Assembly (NCBI GenBank): GCA_024235215.1
Contig: JACKMU010000004.1
Location: forward strand, 310,001 to 374,000
Source of the DNA: Chromatiaceae bacterium
GTDB lineage: Bacteria; Pseudomonadota; Gammaproteobacteria; Chromatiales; Chromatiaceae
Direction of reading: 5' to 3'
DNA length: 64,000 nucleotides
In this document: piece by piece, positions 1 to 8,405 of the stretch
Position numbering within the stretch: the first letter of the stretch is position 1
Layout of the letters: each line of letters starts with the position of its first letter
Position numbers and translations under genes: made by a program
Notes under the pieces: model-generated
Seen by the model: only the letters and a program-made list of their open reading frames with translations
What the model was told of the DNA's origin: nothing
Database searches by the model: none

Positions 1-1
1 A

Positions 2-337
2 CAGGGGTGCCGTTTCGCGTTGGATGATTTTGGTAGCGGCATGTCCTCTTTCGCCTATCTGAAGAATCTTCCAGTCGATTTTCTCAAGATCGATGGCGCC
101 TTCGTCAGAGATATCATGGAGGATGAGATCGATTTTGCCATGGTGCGCTCGATCAACGATATCGGCCATGTGATGGGGAAGAAGACCATCGCCGAGTTTG
201 TGGAGAACGACGATATTCTGATGCGGTTGCGAGGCATCGGTGTCGACTTTGCCCAGGGTTATGGTGTTGCCCGTCCCGCCCCGCTGGAAGAGATAAAACG
301 ACCGGCTTTTAAAGCTGCCATCAATCTGGCTGGTTAA
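2..337 (+). CDS. EAL-domain cyclic-di-GMP phosphodiesterase, C-terminal fragment
   Basis: The reading frame is open from the left edge, so only the last 111 or so residues are seen. The fragment begins just before the LDDFGSG motif of EAL domains and continues with KNLPVDFLKIDGAFVRDI, then an Fxxxxxxx-GVDFAQGYG end typical of EAL proteins (the usual FAQGYGIARP region). EAL domains hydrolyse cyclic-di-GMP to pGpG; the Asp pair after LDDFG and the KIDG lysine are conserved metal-site and catalytic neighbourhood residues. Upstream domains (often PAS and GGDEF) cannot be seen, so whether the full protein is a pure phosphodiesterase or a GGDEF-EAL hybrid is unknown. The TAA stop is at 335-337. Confidence 0.85.
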   Translation, partial: QGCRFALDDFGSGMSSFAYLKNLPVDFLKIDGAFVRDIMEDEIDFAMVRSINDIGHVMGKKTIAEFVENDDILMRLRGIGVDFAQGYGVARPAPLEEIKRPAFKAAINLAG

Positions 338-443
338 GCACCAGATAGACTCATTCCGGATTTTTCAGCGCAGCTATCGGAAAAGATGAAAACTTCGCTG
401 CACTTCGATTACCGGCCTCATCAGAGTTTCAGCAACCTTCGCA

Positions 444-1595
444 TCAATCCCCTGTCCTGATTCTGGGACGCTCGCTGATCACCGCTTCGAGCTTCAGCCT
501 CTTGTCCTTACGCAAACTTTGCACCTGGACTTTGGTGCCTGGAGGTAATGCGGCTATGATCGAGAGAATCTCGAAGGTGCTGCTTGGCACGCGGTTGTCG
601 ACATGGGTGATGATGTCACCAGCCTCTATTCCAGCCTGGTCCGCAGGCCCACCCTCGAGCACTGCGGAGACCAATACACCGCGCACCTCGGGCAAACCAA
701 ACGTCGCGGCCAATTCTGGGGTGAGATCCTGGCCGGCGATACCAAGCCAACCGCGCACCACCCGACCCTGTTTCAGTATCTGATCCATCACTCCCTTGGC
801 CAGTGCGATGGGAATCGCAAAGCCGATACCGTCCGAGCCGCCGGTTTTCGAGAAGATCGCGGTGTTGATGCCCACCAGTTCACCATAGGCGTTGATCAGC
901 GCGCCTCCGGAGTTGCCGGGGTTGATCGCGGCATCGGTCTGGATGAAGTTCTCGAACGTGTTGATGCCGAGCTGGTTGCGACCGGTGGCGCTGACGATAC
1001 CCATGGTGACGGTCTGTCCCACACCGAACGGGTTGCCGATTGCTAACACCACGTCACCCACGCGCAGGTGTTGCGAGTCCCCGACCGTGATCACCGGAAG
1101 GTTAGACTGTGCGCTTCTCAATACCGCCAGATCGGTCTCCGGATCAGTGCCTGCTATCTCCGCTGGGAAAGTGTCGCCGTTGGCAAGGACTACCCGGATT
1201 TCATCAGCCTCCTTGACGACGTGATGATTTGTCAGGATAAAGCCTTGACTGCTGATGATGACGCCTGAACCGAGACTGGTCTGGCGTTGCTCCTCTGTAG
1301 GTGAGGAGAAGCGGTCACCGAAGAAACGACGAAATACCGGTTCATCGAACAGACCCGAATGCCTCTCCAGCGTGACCTTGCTGGTGAAGATATTGACCAC
1401 TGAGGGTGCGGCTGCCTCTACGGCAGCCGCATAGGAGACCGGACCCGTCTCTGCTCCCCGAAAAGTGGTCTCTGCGATGAAGCTGGGAGCCGGACGGGGA
1501 TCGAGGTTACTGCCAAATTGCATGACCAGCAAGGCGGCAGCCAGACCGGCGGCAACCGAGATCAGGATGAAGCTTAGTGGCCTGAAAGAACTCAT
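444..1595 (-). CDS. degS: DegS/AlgW-type periplasmic serine protease, one PDZ domain
   Basis: About 383 residues from an ATG at 1595; a longer frame to 1775 exists, but this start places a clean N-terminal membrane anchor (hydrophobic stretch after SSFRPL) at the front. The trypsin-like HtrA domain shows all three catalytic residues: His in TNHHVV, Asp in DPETDLAVL and Ser in GNSGG. One PDZ domain follows (GWLGIAGQDL to about residue 370). A single PDZ plus an N-terminal anchor is the DegS/AlgW plan, not the two-PDZ DegP/DegQ plan. DegS-family proteases sense unfolded outer-membrane proteins and cut the anti-sigma factor RseA/MucA. It is divergent from the Nif3 gene; next to petABC it matches an arrangement common in Gammaproteobacteria. 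Confidence 0.88.
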   Translation of the reverse strand: MSSFRPLSFILISVAAGLAAALLVMQFGSNLDPRPAPSFIAETTFRGAETGPVSYAAAVEAAAPSVVNIFTSKVTLERHSGLFDEPVFRRFFGDRFSSPTEEQRQTSLGSGVIISSQGFILTNHHVVKEADEIRVVLANGDTFPAEIAGTDPETDLAVLRSAQSNLPVITVGDSQHLRVGDVVLAIGNPFGVGQTVTMGIVSATGRNQLGINTFENFIQTDAAINPGNSGGALINAYGELVGINTAIFSKTGGSDGIGFAIPIALAKGVMDQILKQGRVVRGWLGIAGQDLTPELAATFGLPEVRGVLVSAVLEGGPADQAGIEAGDIITHVDNRVPSSTFEILSIIAALPPGTKVQVQSLRKDKRLKLEAVISERPRIRTGD

Positions 1596-1949
1596 ACGGA
1601 TATCTGATATATAAAGCTTTTTACAAAGAACTAACCTGTGGTCAGTACAACCCCTAGGAGACTGCCCGATGGAGATTAATCCAGTGGGTGTCCGGAACAG
1701 CCACCGTTGGTCTTGCTTGCGCAGTGGTGGCGGTGCTACCCCGATGTTTAGCTCACAGTGCGAATAAAAGAGCAATCTAGCCGGTCATACCGACTGCAGA
1801 CGAAGTCCATTAAGGTGAAGGTCTCTCTGGAATCTGGCATCTGCTACGATGATACGCTCTGAAAAACCGGCCTGTTTCCGAATAGACACTAATCTAGCAT
1901 GCTCGGCGCTTTTTCCAGAGGGCGGTTGACGATCACTGGGGAGACGAAG
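1596..1949. other. Divergent intergenic region, no gene seen
   Basis: This 354-base gap separates the DegS-type gene (leftward) from the Nif3 gene (rightward) and should hold both promoters. The DegS frame could be extended to 1775, but the extension lacks family similarity. An AT-rich stretch near 1600-1625 could be the leftward -10 region. Nothing else recognisable was found. Confidence 0.5.
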
Positions 1950-2705
1950 ATGGCGGAAGTATATGAAGTGGAGCAGTTTTGCAGCAAACTGATGAATGTG
2001 GCTGCGTTCGATGACTATTGCCCCAATGGTCTGCAAGTGGATGCCGGGAGCGGGGAGGTGCGCAGATTGGTGACCGGAGTGACTGCATGTCAGGAGCTGA
2101 TCGATCGGGCAGTCGCCTGGGATGCCGATCTGCTGCTGGTGCATCATGGCTTTTTCTGGCGCGGTGAATCGTTGCCGCTGACGGGATACAAGGGGCGCAG
2201 AGTGCGCACATTGATGCAGCGGGGACTCAGCCTGATGGCATACCATCTTCCGCTCGATGCACACCCAGAACTGGGCAATAATCGACAGCTGGCGCTGTTG
2301 TTGGGTTTGAACGACGCCAATGCAATAGCGGAGACGGGCGGGTTGTTGTGGTCGGGGGCTTTGTCAGCACCACTGCCGCCGCAGCAATTGAGGCACAGGA
2401 TCGCGGACCTGCTCGGTCGGGAGCCGCTCCATATCGCGGTGGACGAAGCACCGGTCGAGCGACTCTGCTGGTGTACCGGCGCTGCGCAGAATTATATCGA
2501 AACAGCAGCGCAACAGGGTGTAGACGCTTACATCTCCGGAGAAATTTCCGAGCAAACGGTGCATCTGGCGCGGGAACTCGGCATTCATTATTTCGCTGCC
2601 GGGCACCATGCCACCGAGCGCTACGGGATTCGCGCGCTGGGTGAGCATCTCGCCGATAGGTTCGGTCTGGAGCACCGCTTCATCGAAGTCGAAAACCCGG
2701 TCTGA
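1950..2705 (+). CDS. Nif3-like dinuclear metal centre protein (YbgI family)
   Basis: 251 residues when started at the ATG at 1950, preceded by a good ribosome site (GGGGAGACGAAG); an in-frame ATG at 1899 has no such site. Family length is about 250 residues. Metal-binding signatures are visible: His-His in LLLVHHGFFW, His/Asp in YHLPLDAHPELGNN, and the C-terminal GHHATERYG with His and Glu. The family (often annotated as GTP cyclohydrolase 1 type 2 homologue) forms hexameric toroids with a two-metal site; its physiological substrate is not settled. The gene lies between the DegS-type protease and petABC. Confidence 0.9.
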   Translation: MAEVYEVEQFCSKLMNVAAFDDYCPNGLQVDAGSGEVRRLVTGVTACQELIDRAVAWDADLLLVHHGFFWRGESLPLTGYKGRRVRTLMQRGLSLMAYHLPLDAHPELGNNRQLALLLGLNDANAIAETGGLLWSGALSAPLPPQQLRHRIADLLGREPLHIAVDEAPVERLCWCTGAAQNYIETAAQQGVDAYISGEISEQTVHLARELGIHYFAAGHHATERYGIRALGEHLADRFGLEHRFIEVENPV

Positions 2706-3029
2706 TACTCATATCATGAGTTGATTCGGTTATCTGCCCATACCGTTATTCGGGCCTTCGGGGGCGCCCGAAATCTGTCTCTCGAATAAGCACCGCTGCG
2801 GTGGGATTCCGCCTGCGGTTTGTATACCGGGATTGAGCTGAATCACGCCAACCGGTTTTACACCGGAGTGTTTCTTGACCTGTGCGGGCGCTTGTTGGAA
2901 AATGCGCCGTCTAATTGGGGTTAATATCAGCATATTCTGTACTCCTGATTTTCGCGCTGCAGCAGGAGCATGGTCTTCTGTGTGTGATATTCCAAGGTCA
3001 ACCCAGACTACTCCGGGGGTCGTTAATCA
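2706..3029. other. Intergenic region upstream of petABC with one hairpin
   Basis: 324 bases without a convincing gene. A short perfect stem (TTCGGGC at 2749-2755 with GCCCGAA at 2766-2772) follows the Nif3 stop by about 45 bases and may end that transcript, although no T-run follows. The rest should contain the petABC promoter and leader; no clear sigma-70 box was identified. Confidence 0.45.
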
Positions 3030-3623
3030 ATGAGCGCAGATGGCGTGGATTTAAAAAAGCGGCGGATGTTGACCGTTGCAACGAGTGTGGTCGGGGCCGT
3101 TGGCGCCGGTTATGTGGTTTATCCTTTTCTGGCCTCATGGGCACCTAGCGAGAAAGCCAAAGCGGCCGGTGCGCCGGTCGAGGCGGATATCAGCAAACTG
3201 GAACCAGGCCAGCTGCTGCGTGTGAAGTGGCGGGGCAAGCCGGTCTGGATCGTGCGTCGTACGGAAAGAAACCTCTCTGACCTGGCGAAATTGGAGGATC
3301 GTCTGACAGATCCTGCCTCTGACATGCCCCAACAGCCGGATTACTGCAAGAATCAGGCGCGTGCGCGCAAACCGGAATTCCTGGTGGCGGTCGGTATCTG
3401 TACCCATCTTGGCTGTTCCCCCACCTATCGACCGGATATGGCTCCCGCCGATCTGGGTCCGGAGTGGGTGGGCGGTTTCTTCTGTCCCTGTCATGGTTCC
3501 CGCTTCGATCTCGCAGGCCGTGTCTTCAGAGGTGTACCGGCGCCGGCAAATCTGGTTATACCACCCTATTATTACCTGTCTGACACCCGGATTCTGGTGG
3601 GTGAAGATGGAGGGGCCGCTTAA
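3030..3623 (+). CDS. petA: Ubiquinol-cytochrome c reductase, Rieske iron-sulfur subunit
   Basis: 197 residues, the usual length for a proteobacterial Rieske subunit. The N-terminus carries a twin-arginine-type signal anchor (KKRRMLTVATS followed by a hydrophobic helix). The 2Fe-2S ligands lie in CTHLGC and CPCHGS near residues 127-155; the two Cys form the disulfide and Cys plus His pairs bind the cluster. It carries electrons from quinol to cytochrome c1 in the cytoplasmic membrane. First gene of petABC; the petB start codon directly follows or overlaps its stop at 3621-3623. Confidence 0.97.
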   Translation: MSADGVDLKKRRMLTVATSVVGAVGAGYVVYPFLASWAPSEKAKAAGAPVEADISKLEPGQLLRVKWRGKPVWIVRRTERNLSDLAKLEDRLTDPASDMPQQPDYCKNQARARKPEFLVAVGICTHLGCSPTYRPDMAPADLGPEWVGGFFCPCHGSRFDLAGRVFRGVPAPANLVIPPYYYLSDTRILVGEDGGAA

Positions 3624-4852
3624 TGAGCATGCTGAAATGGTTTGATGACCGCTATCCGCTGACCAAGGTGTGGAACGAACATCTGGCTCAGTACTATGCG
3701 CCGAAGAATTTCAACTTCTGGTACTTCATGGGATCGCTCGGCATGCTGGTGTTGGTCAACCAGATCCTGACCGGTGTCTGGCTGGCAATGATGTACAAGC
3801 CGGATGCCAGCCTGGCGTTCGGATCTGTCGAATACATCATGCGTGACGTCGACTGGGGCTGGCTGATCCGCTATCTGCATTCCACCGGCGCGTCGGCATT
3901 CTTTATCGTGATCTATCTGCATATGTTCCGCGGTCTGCTCTATGGCTCTTACCGCAAGCCGCGAGAGCTGCTGTGGATCATCGGTGTGGTTATCTACATC
4001 GTCATGATGGCTACAGCATTCATGGGTTACCTGCTGCCCTGGGGCCAGATGTCCTACTGGGGTGCCCAGGTGATCATCAACCTCTTCTCCGCAGTGCCGG
4101 TAGTGGGCGAGGAGCTGGGCGTCTGGATACGCGGTGACTACGTCGTCTCCGATGCCACCCTCAACCGTTTCTTCGCCCTTCATTTTCTGCTGCCGTTCCT
4201 ACTGGCTGGTATCGTATTTGTGCACATCGTTGCTTTGCACAAAGTAGGCTCCAACAATCCGGACGGTGTCGAGATCAAGAAAGGACCAAAAGGCAATAGA
4301 TGGAGCGAGACGGCGCCGGCTGACGGCATCCCGTTCCATCCCTACTACTCTGTCAAGGATATCGCCGGTATCGCCGGATTCCTGTTTCTGTTCGCTGCGG
4401 CAGTCTTCTTCGCGCCGGAGATGGGCGGCTATTTTCTGGAGCATCCGAACTTCGAGCCGGCCAACCCGCTGAAGACTCCGGAGCATATTGCACCGGTCTG
4501 GTACTTCACCCCGTTCTACGCCATTCTGCGCGCAGTGCCGTCGTTTGCCGGTTCCGCTTTCCCGGGCGTTGTCGCGATGGGTGCTGCGATCGTGTTGATA
4601 TTCTTCCTGCCCTGGCTCGATCGCAGCCCGGTCAAGTCTATCCGCTACAAGGGTACGCTGTTCAAGGTCTGGCTGGCTATTTTTGTGGTCTCGTTCATCT
4701 TGCTCGGATGGCTTGGCGTACAGCCGGCAACCCCGGTGCTGACACTCTTGGCGCAGGTCTGCACTTTCCTCTATTTCGCGTTTTTCCTGCTGATGCCGAT
4801 CTACAGCAAGATGGATAAGACCAAGCCTGTTCCGGAGAGGGTGACCAAATGA
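3623..4852 (+). CDS. petB: Cytochrome b subunit of the bc1 complex
   Basis: 409 residues with about eight to nine hydrophobic helices, the full-length (not split) cytochrome b of bc1 complexes. Haem-binding histidines are seen in helix B (HSTGASAFFIVIYLHMF) and helix D (HFLLPFLLAGIVFVHIV). The quinol-oxidation loop reads PVWYF rather than PEWYF, so the Glu of the PEWY motif is Val; this variant is, to my knowledge, usual in many beta- and gammaproteobacteria. It contains the Qo and Qi quinone sites. It overlaps petA by one base and petC by four bases, indicating translational coupling. Confidence 0.97.
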   Translation: MSMLKWFDDRYPLTKVWNEHLAQYYAPKNFNFWYFMGSLGMLVLVNQILTGVWLAMMYKPDASLAFGSVEYIMRDVDWGWLIRYLHSTGASAFFIVIYLHMFRGLLYGSYRKPRELLWIIGVVIYIVMMATAFMGYLLPWGQMSYWGAQVIINLFSAVPVVGEELGVWIRGDYVVSDATLNRFFALHFLLPFLLAGIVFVHIVALHKVGSNNPDGVEIKKGPKGNRWSETAPADGIPFHPYYSVKDIAGIAGFLFLFAAAVFFAPEMGGYFLEHPNFEPANPLKTPEHIAPVWYFTPFYAILRAVPSFAGSAFPGVVAMGAAIVLIFFLPWLDRSPVKSIRYKGTLFKVWLAIFVVSFILLGWLGVQPATPVLTLLAQVCTFLYFAFFLLMPIYSKMDKTKPVPERVTK

Positions 4853-5571
4853 AAAAGCTGATTGTTGCACTGTTATTGGCGCTGGTTCCCCTGCTGGTGG
4901 TCGCCTCGGGTGGTGTTCATCTGGATGATGCAGATATCGACGTAGGGGATCAGGGCTCGCTACAGCGGGGAGCGAAGTATTTCGTCAACTACTGTCTAAG
5001 TTGCCACTCGGCCAAGTTTCAGCGCTTCAACCGTACCGCCAGGGATCTGGGTCTGACCGAGGATGAAGTGAAGGAGAATCTGATGTTCACCACCGACAAG
5101 ATCGGTGATCCGATGAACATTGCGATGGATCCGGAAAATGCCAACTCATGGTTTGGTGTCACTCCACCGGATCTCAGCGTGATCTCCCGCGCGCGGGGTG
5201 TCGACTGGATCTACACCTATCTGCGCAGTTTCTACCTTGACGAGTCACGTCCCTTTGGTGTGAACAATATGGTGTTTCCGGATGTTGGTATGCCGCACGT
5301 ACTGTGGAATCTGCAGGGTACCCGTAAAGCGGTCTTTACCGAGCATGAAGGACAGAAGGTATTCCAACGGTTCGAGCAGGTGACACCAGGCAGCATGAGT
5401 TCAGAGGAGTTTGATAGCGCGATGCGCGATTTGACCGCATTCCTGAGCTATGTCGCCGAACCAATTCAACTGGAGCGCCAACGTCTGGGAGTTCGGGTAT
5501 TGCTCTTTATCGCTGTCTTCTTTGTTCTCGCCTACCTGCTGAAGAAAGAGTATTGGAAAGACGTGCATTGA
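4849..5571 (+). CDS. petC: Cytochrome c1 subunit of the bc1 complex
   Basis: 240 residues: a cleavable-type signal peptide (hydrophobic stretch to about residue 20), the haem c motif CLSCH near residue 49, a periplasmic domain with a GMPHVLW segment that probably contains the axial Met, and a C-terminal anchor helix followed by KKEYWKDVH. It passes electrons from the Rieske centre to soluble cytochromes. Its ATG overlaps the petB stop (ATGA). A strong terminator follows at 5647-5686. Confidence 0.97.
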   Translation: MKKLIVALLLALVPLLVVASGGVHLDDADIDVGDQGSLQRGAKYFVNYCLSCHSAKFQRFNRTARDLGLTEDEVKENLMFTTDKIGDPMNIAMDPENANSWFGVTPPDLSVISRARGVDWIYTYLRSFYLDESRPFGVNNMVFPDVGMPHVLWNLQGTRKAVFTEHEGQKVFQRFEQVTPGSMSSEEFDSAMRDLTAFLSYVAEPIQLERQRLGVRVLLFIAVFFVLAYLLKKEYWKDVH

Positions 5572-5646
5572 CGAACAACGTGGTAGAGGCAGGAGTCAGG
5601 ATAGAACTGCTTCAATAGCCAGCCGAATTTTCCAAGATCCATACAT

Positions 5647-5686
5647 CGGGGTGTACAGTTTGGGGTATACTGTACACCCCGTTTTT
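5647..5686 (+). terminator. Rho-independent terminator after petABC
   Basis: A perfect 12-bp stem (GGGGTGTACAGT at 5648-5659 with its complement at 5669-5680) encloses a 9-base loop and is followed by GTTTTTG. An extra C-G pair may extend the stem. It lies 76 bases after the petC stop and before sspA, so it separates the two units. Confidence 0.88.
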
Positions 5687-5727
5687 GTTTCCAGATCGTG
5701 TATAAAGATTATTTTGGAGTTGTTGGT

Positions 5728-6351
5728 ATGACCGTGGTTGCGAATAAAAGATCTGTGATGACCATGTATTCTGATCCCGGCAGTCCCTACAGTCATCGTG
5801 TCCGGCTGGTTTTGGCCGAGAAAAATATCACGGTGGAGGTGTTGGATGTGGATCCTCTCAACATCTCCGACGACATTATGGATCTCAATCCCTATGGAAC
5901 ACTGCCCACGCTGGTGGACAGGGATCTGGTGCTGTACGAGTCGCGCATTATCATGGAGTATCTGGACGAACGTTTTCCTCATCCTCCGCTGATGCCGGTG
6001 GATCCTGTCTCGAAAGCCAGTTCACGGCTGTTTCTTCACCGTGTCGATCACGACTGGTATCGCCTCATGGACCAGATACTTGCCGGTGGCAAGCAGGCAG
6101 CCAAAGCGCGCAAGGAGCTTAGAGAGAGCCTGACGGTCACCGCACCGGTATTTGCTTCCAAGCCTTTTTTCATGAACAGCGAATTTTCATTGGTGGATTG
6201 CGCCATTGGGCCGCTGCTGTGGCGGTTACCGATGCTTGGAGTGGAGTTGCCGGCCCAGGCGAAAGCGGTAAACGATTATGCGAAGAGTCTGTTTGCCCGG
6301 CAATCGTTCAAGGACAGTCTGACTGAACTCGAGGAGGACATGCGGGAATAA
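5728..6351 (+). CDS. sspA: Stringent starvation protein A
   Basis: 207 residues from the ATG at 5728; an upstream in-frame GTG at 5698 would add ten atypical residues. The GST fold is shown by the N-terminal GSPYSHRVRLVLAEK segment and LNPYGTLPTLVDRDLVLYES, which includes the usual cis-Pro and Glu-Ser positions. SspA binds RNA polymerase holoenzyme during starvation and has no glutathione transferase activity in E. coli. sspB follows after 18 bases, the classic operon. Confidence 0.95.
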   Translation: MTVVANKRSVMTMYSDPGSPYSHRVRLVLAEKNITVEVLDVDPLNISDDIMDLNPYGTLPTLVDRDLVLYESRIIMEYLDERFPHPPLMPVDPVSKASSRLFLHRVDHDWYRLMDQILAGGKQAAKARKELRESLTVTAPVFASKPFFMNSEFSLVDCAIGPLLWRLPMLGVELPAQAKAVNDYAKSLFARQSFKDSLTELEEDMRE

Positions 6352-6369
6352 CCCAGCGCCGATGTTGTC

Positions 6370-6771
6370 ATGTTGGTCACTTCCAATCGCCCCTATCTGA
6401 TCCGCGCACTCTACGAGTGGCTGTTGGATAATTCACTGACACCGCATCTGTTGGTGGATGCGACAGTCGAAGGTGTGATCGTGCCGTCCCAGTATGTAGA
6501 AGAGGGGCGCATCGTGTTGAATATCACTCCTGGTGCGGTCAGGCAGCTCGATCTGGGAAATAAACTGATCAGTTTCAACGCCCGCTTCGACGGTAACCCG
6601 ATGAATGTGCTGGTACCTCCTTCGGCTGTGTTGGGGATATACGCAAAAGAGAACAGGCAGGGTATGCTCTTTTTGGAAGAACGGAGCGAGCAAGGGGGCC
6701 GTGCAACACCGGATGATGGCAGCGATCCCGATCCGCCGCGCAACCGGCCGACGCTGAAGTTGATCAAATAG
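6370..6771 (+). CDS. sspB: ClpXP adaptor SspB
   Basis: 133 residues. The N-terminal TSNRPYLIRALYEWLLDN and HLLVDA segments are the SspB signature that binds ssrA tags; the tail is acidic/polar and ends in PTLKLIK, resembling the ClpX-binding XB motif of SspB proteins. It delivers ssrA-tagged stalled proteins (and RseA in enterics) to ClpXP. Co-transcribed with sspA. Confidence 0.95.
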   Translation: MLVTSNRPYLIRALYEWLLDNSLTPHLLVDATVEGVIVPSQYVEEGRIVLNITPGAVRQLDLGNKLISFNARFDGNPMNVLVPPSAVLGIYAKENRQGMLFLEERSEQGGRATPDDGSDPDPPRNRPTLKLIK

Positions 6772-6795
6772 CCGACGAGTGGGCCAGGCGTCAGA

Positions 6796-7143
6796 TCAGT
6801 GCAGGGTCTGTTGGTGATTTTCCCGCCGCAATGGGACGATGGAAGCGCTCGGCAGACCGAGGCTGAGTTCCTCCAGCTCGATACCGACCAGTGTGATGTG
6901 TCCATTGAGGCGCCCTACGCCCTCTTCGCTGAAATCGAAACGGAACAGCCGGCGAATGCGGATGCCTCTTCCGGTCCAGCGAATGCCGAACCGGACTAGC
7001 GCGACGGTCTGGTCGAGAAACTGCAGGCCATGCTGTCGACAGCTGGCCTCACATACGCCGATCGCAATCTCCCGTGCACGGGCGCTGTCCAGCCAGAACC
7101 AGAGTGCGGCAATCAGCAACAGGATGCCCGTAAACGTCGACAT
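6796..7143 (-). CDS. DUF3301 family small membrane-anchored protein
   Basis: 115 residues: one N-terminal hydrophobic helix (TGILLLIAALWFWLDS) followed by RAREIAIGVCEASCRQHG and an RRLFRFDFSEEGVGR segment, the pattern of DUF3301 proteins. Function is unknown. It is convergent with sspB (gap 24 bases). It belongs to the conserved core in many Gammaproteobacteria, so it is unlikely to be a shadow frame. Confidence 0.8.
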   Translation of the reverse strand: MSTFTGILLLIAALWFWLDSARAREIAIGVCEASCRQHGLQFLDQTVALVRFGIRWTGRGIRIRRLFRFDFSEEGVGRLNGHITLVGIELEELSLGLPSASIVPLRRENHQQTLH

Positions 7144-7394
7144 GGGTGCTATCCTAACCTTTTCACTTGCGGATGACAGCGCTTTTTAGCGACGCTTCCC
7201 GGTAACCACGGCAGGCAGGCTCGGGTTGTGCGGATGATCTTAGCATTCACCGTCGGACGTGATGCAGGAGAAGGTCTCACGACGAGCAATAGTTTTTCTA
7301 TTCCGAGAAGCTGTTATGCAGCCATGTATGCGGCACGCGCGTAGTGCACTGCGTAGTGTGATTCATTCCGCGAGTGAGGATCTGATTTGGTTAC

Positions 7395-7560
7395 TAGGAG
7401 CCTGTCTGACTTATCCGTTTGAAGCGAAAATCACCGGGGGCGAATCAAATCAGTTTATCGAACGAGGCGAATAGTGGGCCTATTTAACGAGGTCGATAAG
7501 CTGAGTTGATCGTCATCCGGGGATTTGCAGCCAAACAGTGTTAAGTCAGACAGGCTCCTA
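7395..7560 (-). mobile_element. MITE copy 1 (166 bp, terminal inverted repeats)
   Basis: The ends TAGGAGCCTGTCTGACTTA and the exact complement form 19-bp perfect terminal repeats. The element has no transposase frame. The TA at each end could be a TA target duplication (as for IS630/Tc1-type elements) or simply the outermost bases of the repeat. A second 166-bp copy at 22694-22859 has near-identical ends and, in the opposite orientation, shares an internal ATAGTGGGCCTAT core preceded by GAGGCG. The interior is otherwise diverged. Confidence 0.85.
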
Positions 7561-7631
7561 GCTATTTCATTGCAACCTCTTACTATCAGAATGGCGCGGT
7601 CAGCGGAAGGAATCCAGGGGATGAAACAGGT

Positions 7632-8147
7632 ATGAGCAGGATTACAGTCATACATCAGGATATTACCCAGTTGGTGGTGGATGTGATCGTCAATGCAGCC
7701 AATTCCAGTCTGCTTGGTGGAGGGGGTGTCGATGGTGCGATTCACCGCGCAGCAGGCAGTGAGCTACTGGAAGCTTGCCGTAAGATAGGTGGGTGCCCGG
7801 TCGGTGAGGCGCGTATCACCAGGGCTTTTCAGTTGCCGGCCCGTTGGGTGGTGCATACTGTCGGGCCAGTCTGGAGGGGAGGCAATGACGGTGAACCCGA
7901 TCTGTTGCGCAGTTGCTACCGCAGCGCTTTTGCACTGGCGCGTGAGCAGGGCGCACAAACTATTGCCTTCCCTGCGATCAGCACCGGGGTGTATGGCTAT
8001 CCGAAGAGCGCCGCAGCGCGGATCGCACTCGCAGCGATGCGCGAAGCAACCGGTTTTTCGGAGATTATCGCCTGCTGTTTCAGTGCCGAAGATGCGGCAC
8101 GCTATCTTGAACTCTGTCCCGAATGTTCCACTGAGGTCAATAGCTGA
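7632..8147 (+). CDS. Macrodomain protein, ADP-ribose/O-acetyl-ADP-ribose hydrolase type
   Basis: 171 residues, a single macrodomain. ADP-ribose-binding signatures are visible: DVIVNAANSSLLGGGGVDGAIH near residue 17-38 and AFPAISTGVYGYP near residue 108. This is the YmdB/MacroD class, which deacetylates O-acetyl-ADP-ribose and removes mono-ADP-ribose from acidic residues. Its stop overlaps the start of the next small gene by one base (TGATG at 8146-8150), so they are probably co-translated. A MITE lies just upstream. Confidence 0.92.
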   Translation: MSRITVIHQDITQLVVDVIVNAANSSLLGGGGVDGAIHRAAGSELLEACRKIGGCPVGEARITRAFQLPARWVVHTVGPVWRGGNDGEPDLLRSCYRSAFALAREQGAQTIAFPAISTGVYGYPKSAAARIALAAMREATGFSEIIACCFSAEDAARYLELCPECSTEVNS

Positions 8148-8365
8148 TGCGATTGCTCGATGAAGTGCCGCTGGGGGCGCTGTTGGTGGCGGCTTTGTTG
8201 TTGGGGTTGGCGCCGCTGGTACCGGAACCGCATGTGTGGCAAAAGTTGAAAATGCTGGCGGATGGCAGCCTGACCGCTCCAATCGACATCTTCGACCTGC
8301 TGCTGCATGGGGCACCCTGGGTGCTGTTGGGGCTGAAACTCTACCGGATACGTCGTCCAGGCTAG
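8147..8365 (+). CDS. Small two-helix membrane protein
   Basis: 72 residues with two hydrophobic segments (GALLVAALLLGLAPLV and LLLHGAPWVLLGLKLY) separated by a short polar part containing PIDIFDLLLHG. Similar proteins are sometimes labelled RND transporter in databases, but at this length it cannot be one. It is translationally coupled to the macrodomain gene. Function unknown; it is probably real because of the coupling and the membrane pattern. Confidence 0.65.
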   Translation: MRLLDEVPLGALLVAALLLGLAPLVPEPHVWQKLKMLADGSLTAPIDIFDLLLHGAPWVLLGLKLYRIRRPG

Positions 8366-8405
8366 CAAGCCTCGGTTCCTTGCCGCCTCGGCTGCCGGTC
8401 CAGTA

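Noticed and set aside
7259..7474. 71-codon rightward frame
   Set aside because: It runs into MITE copy 1 and has no family character or ribosome site.
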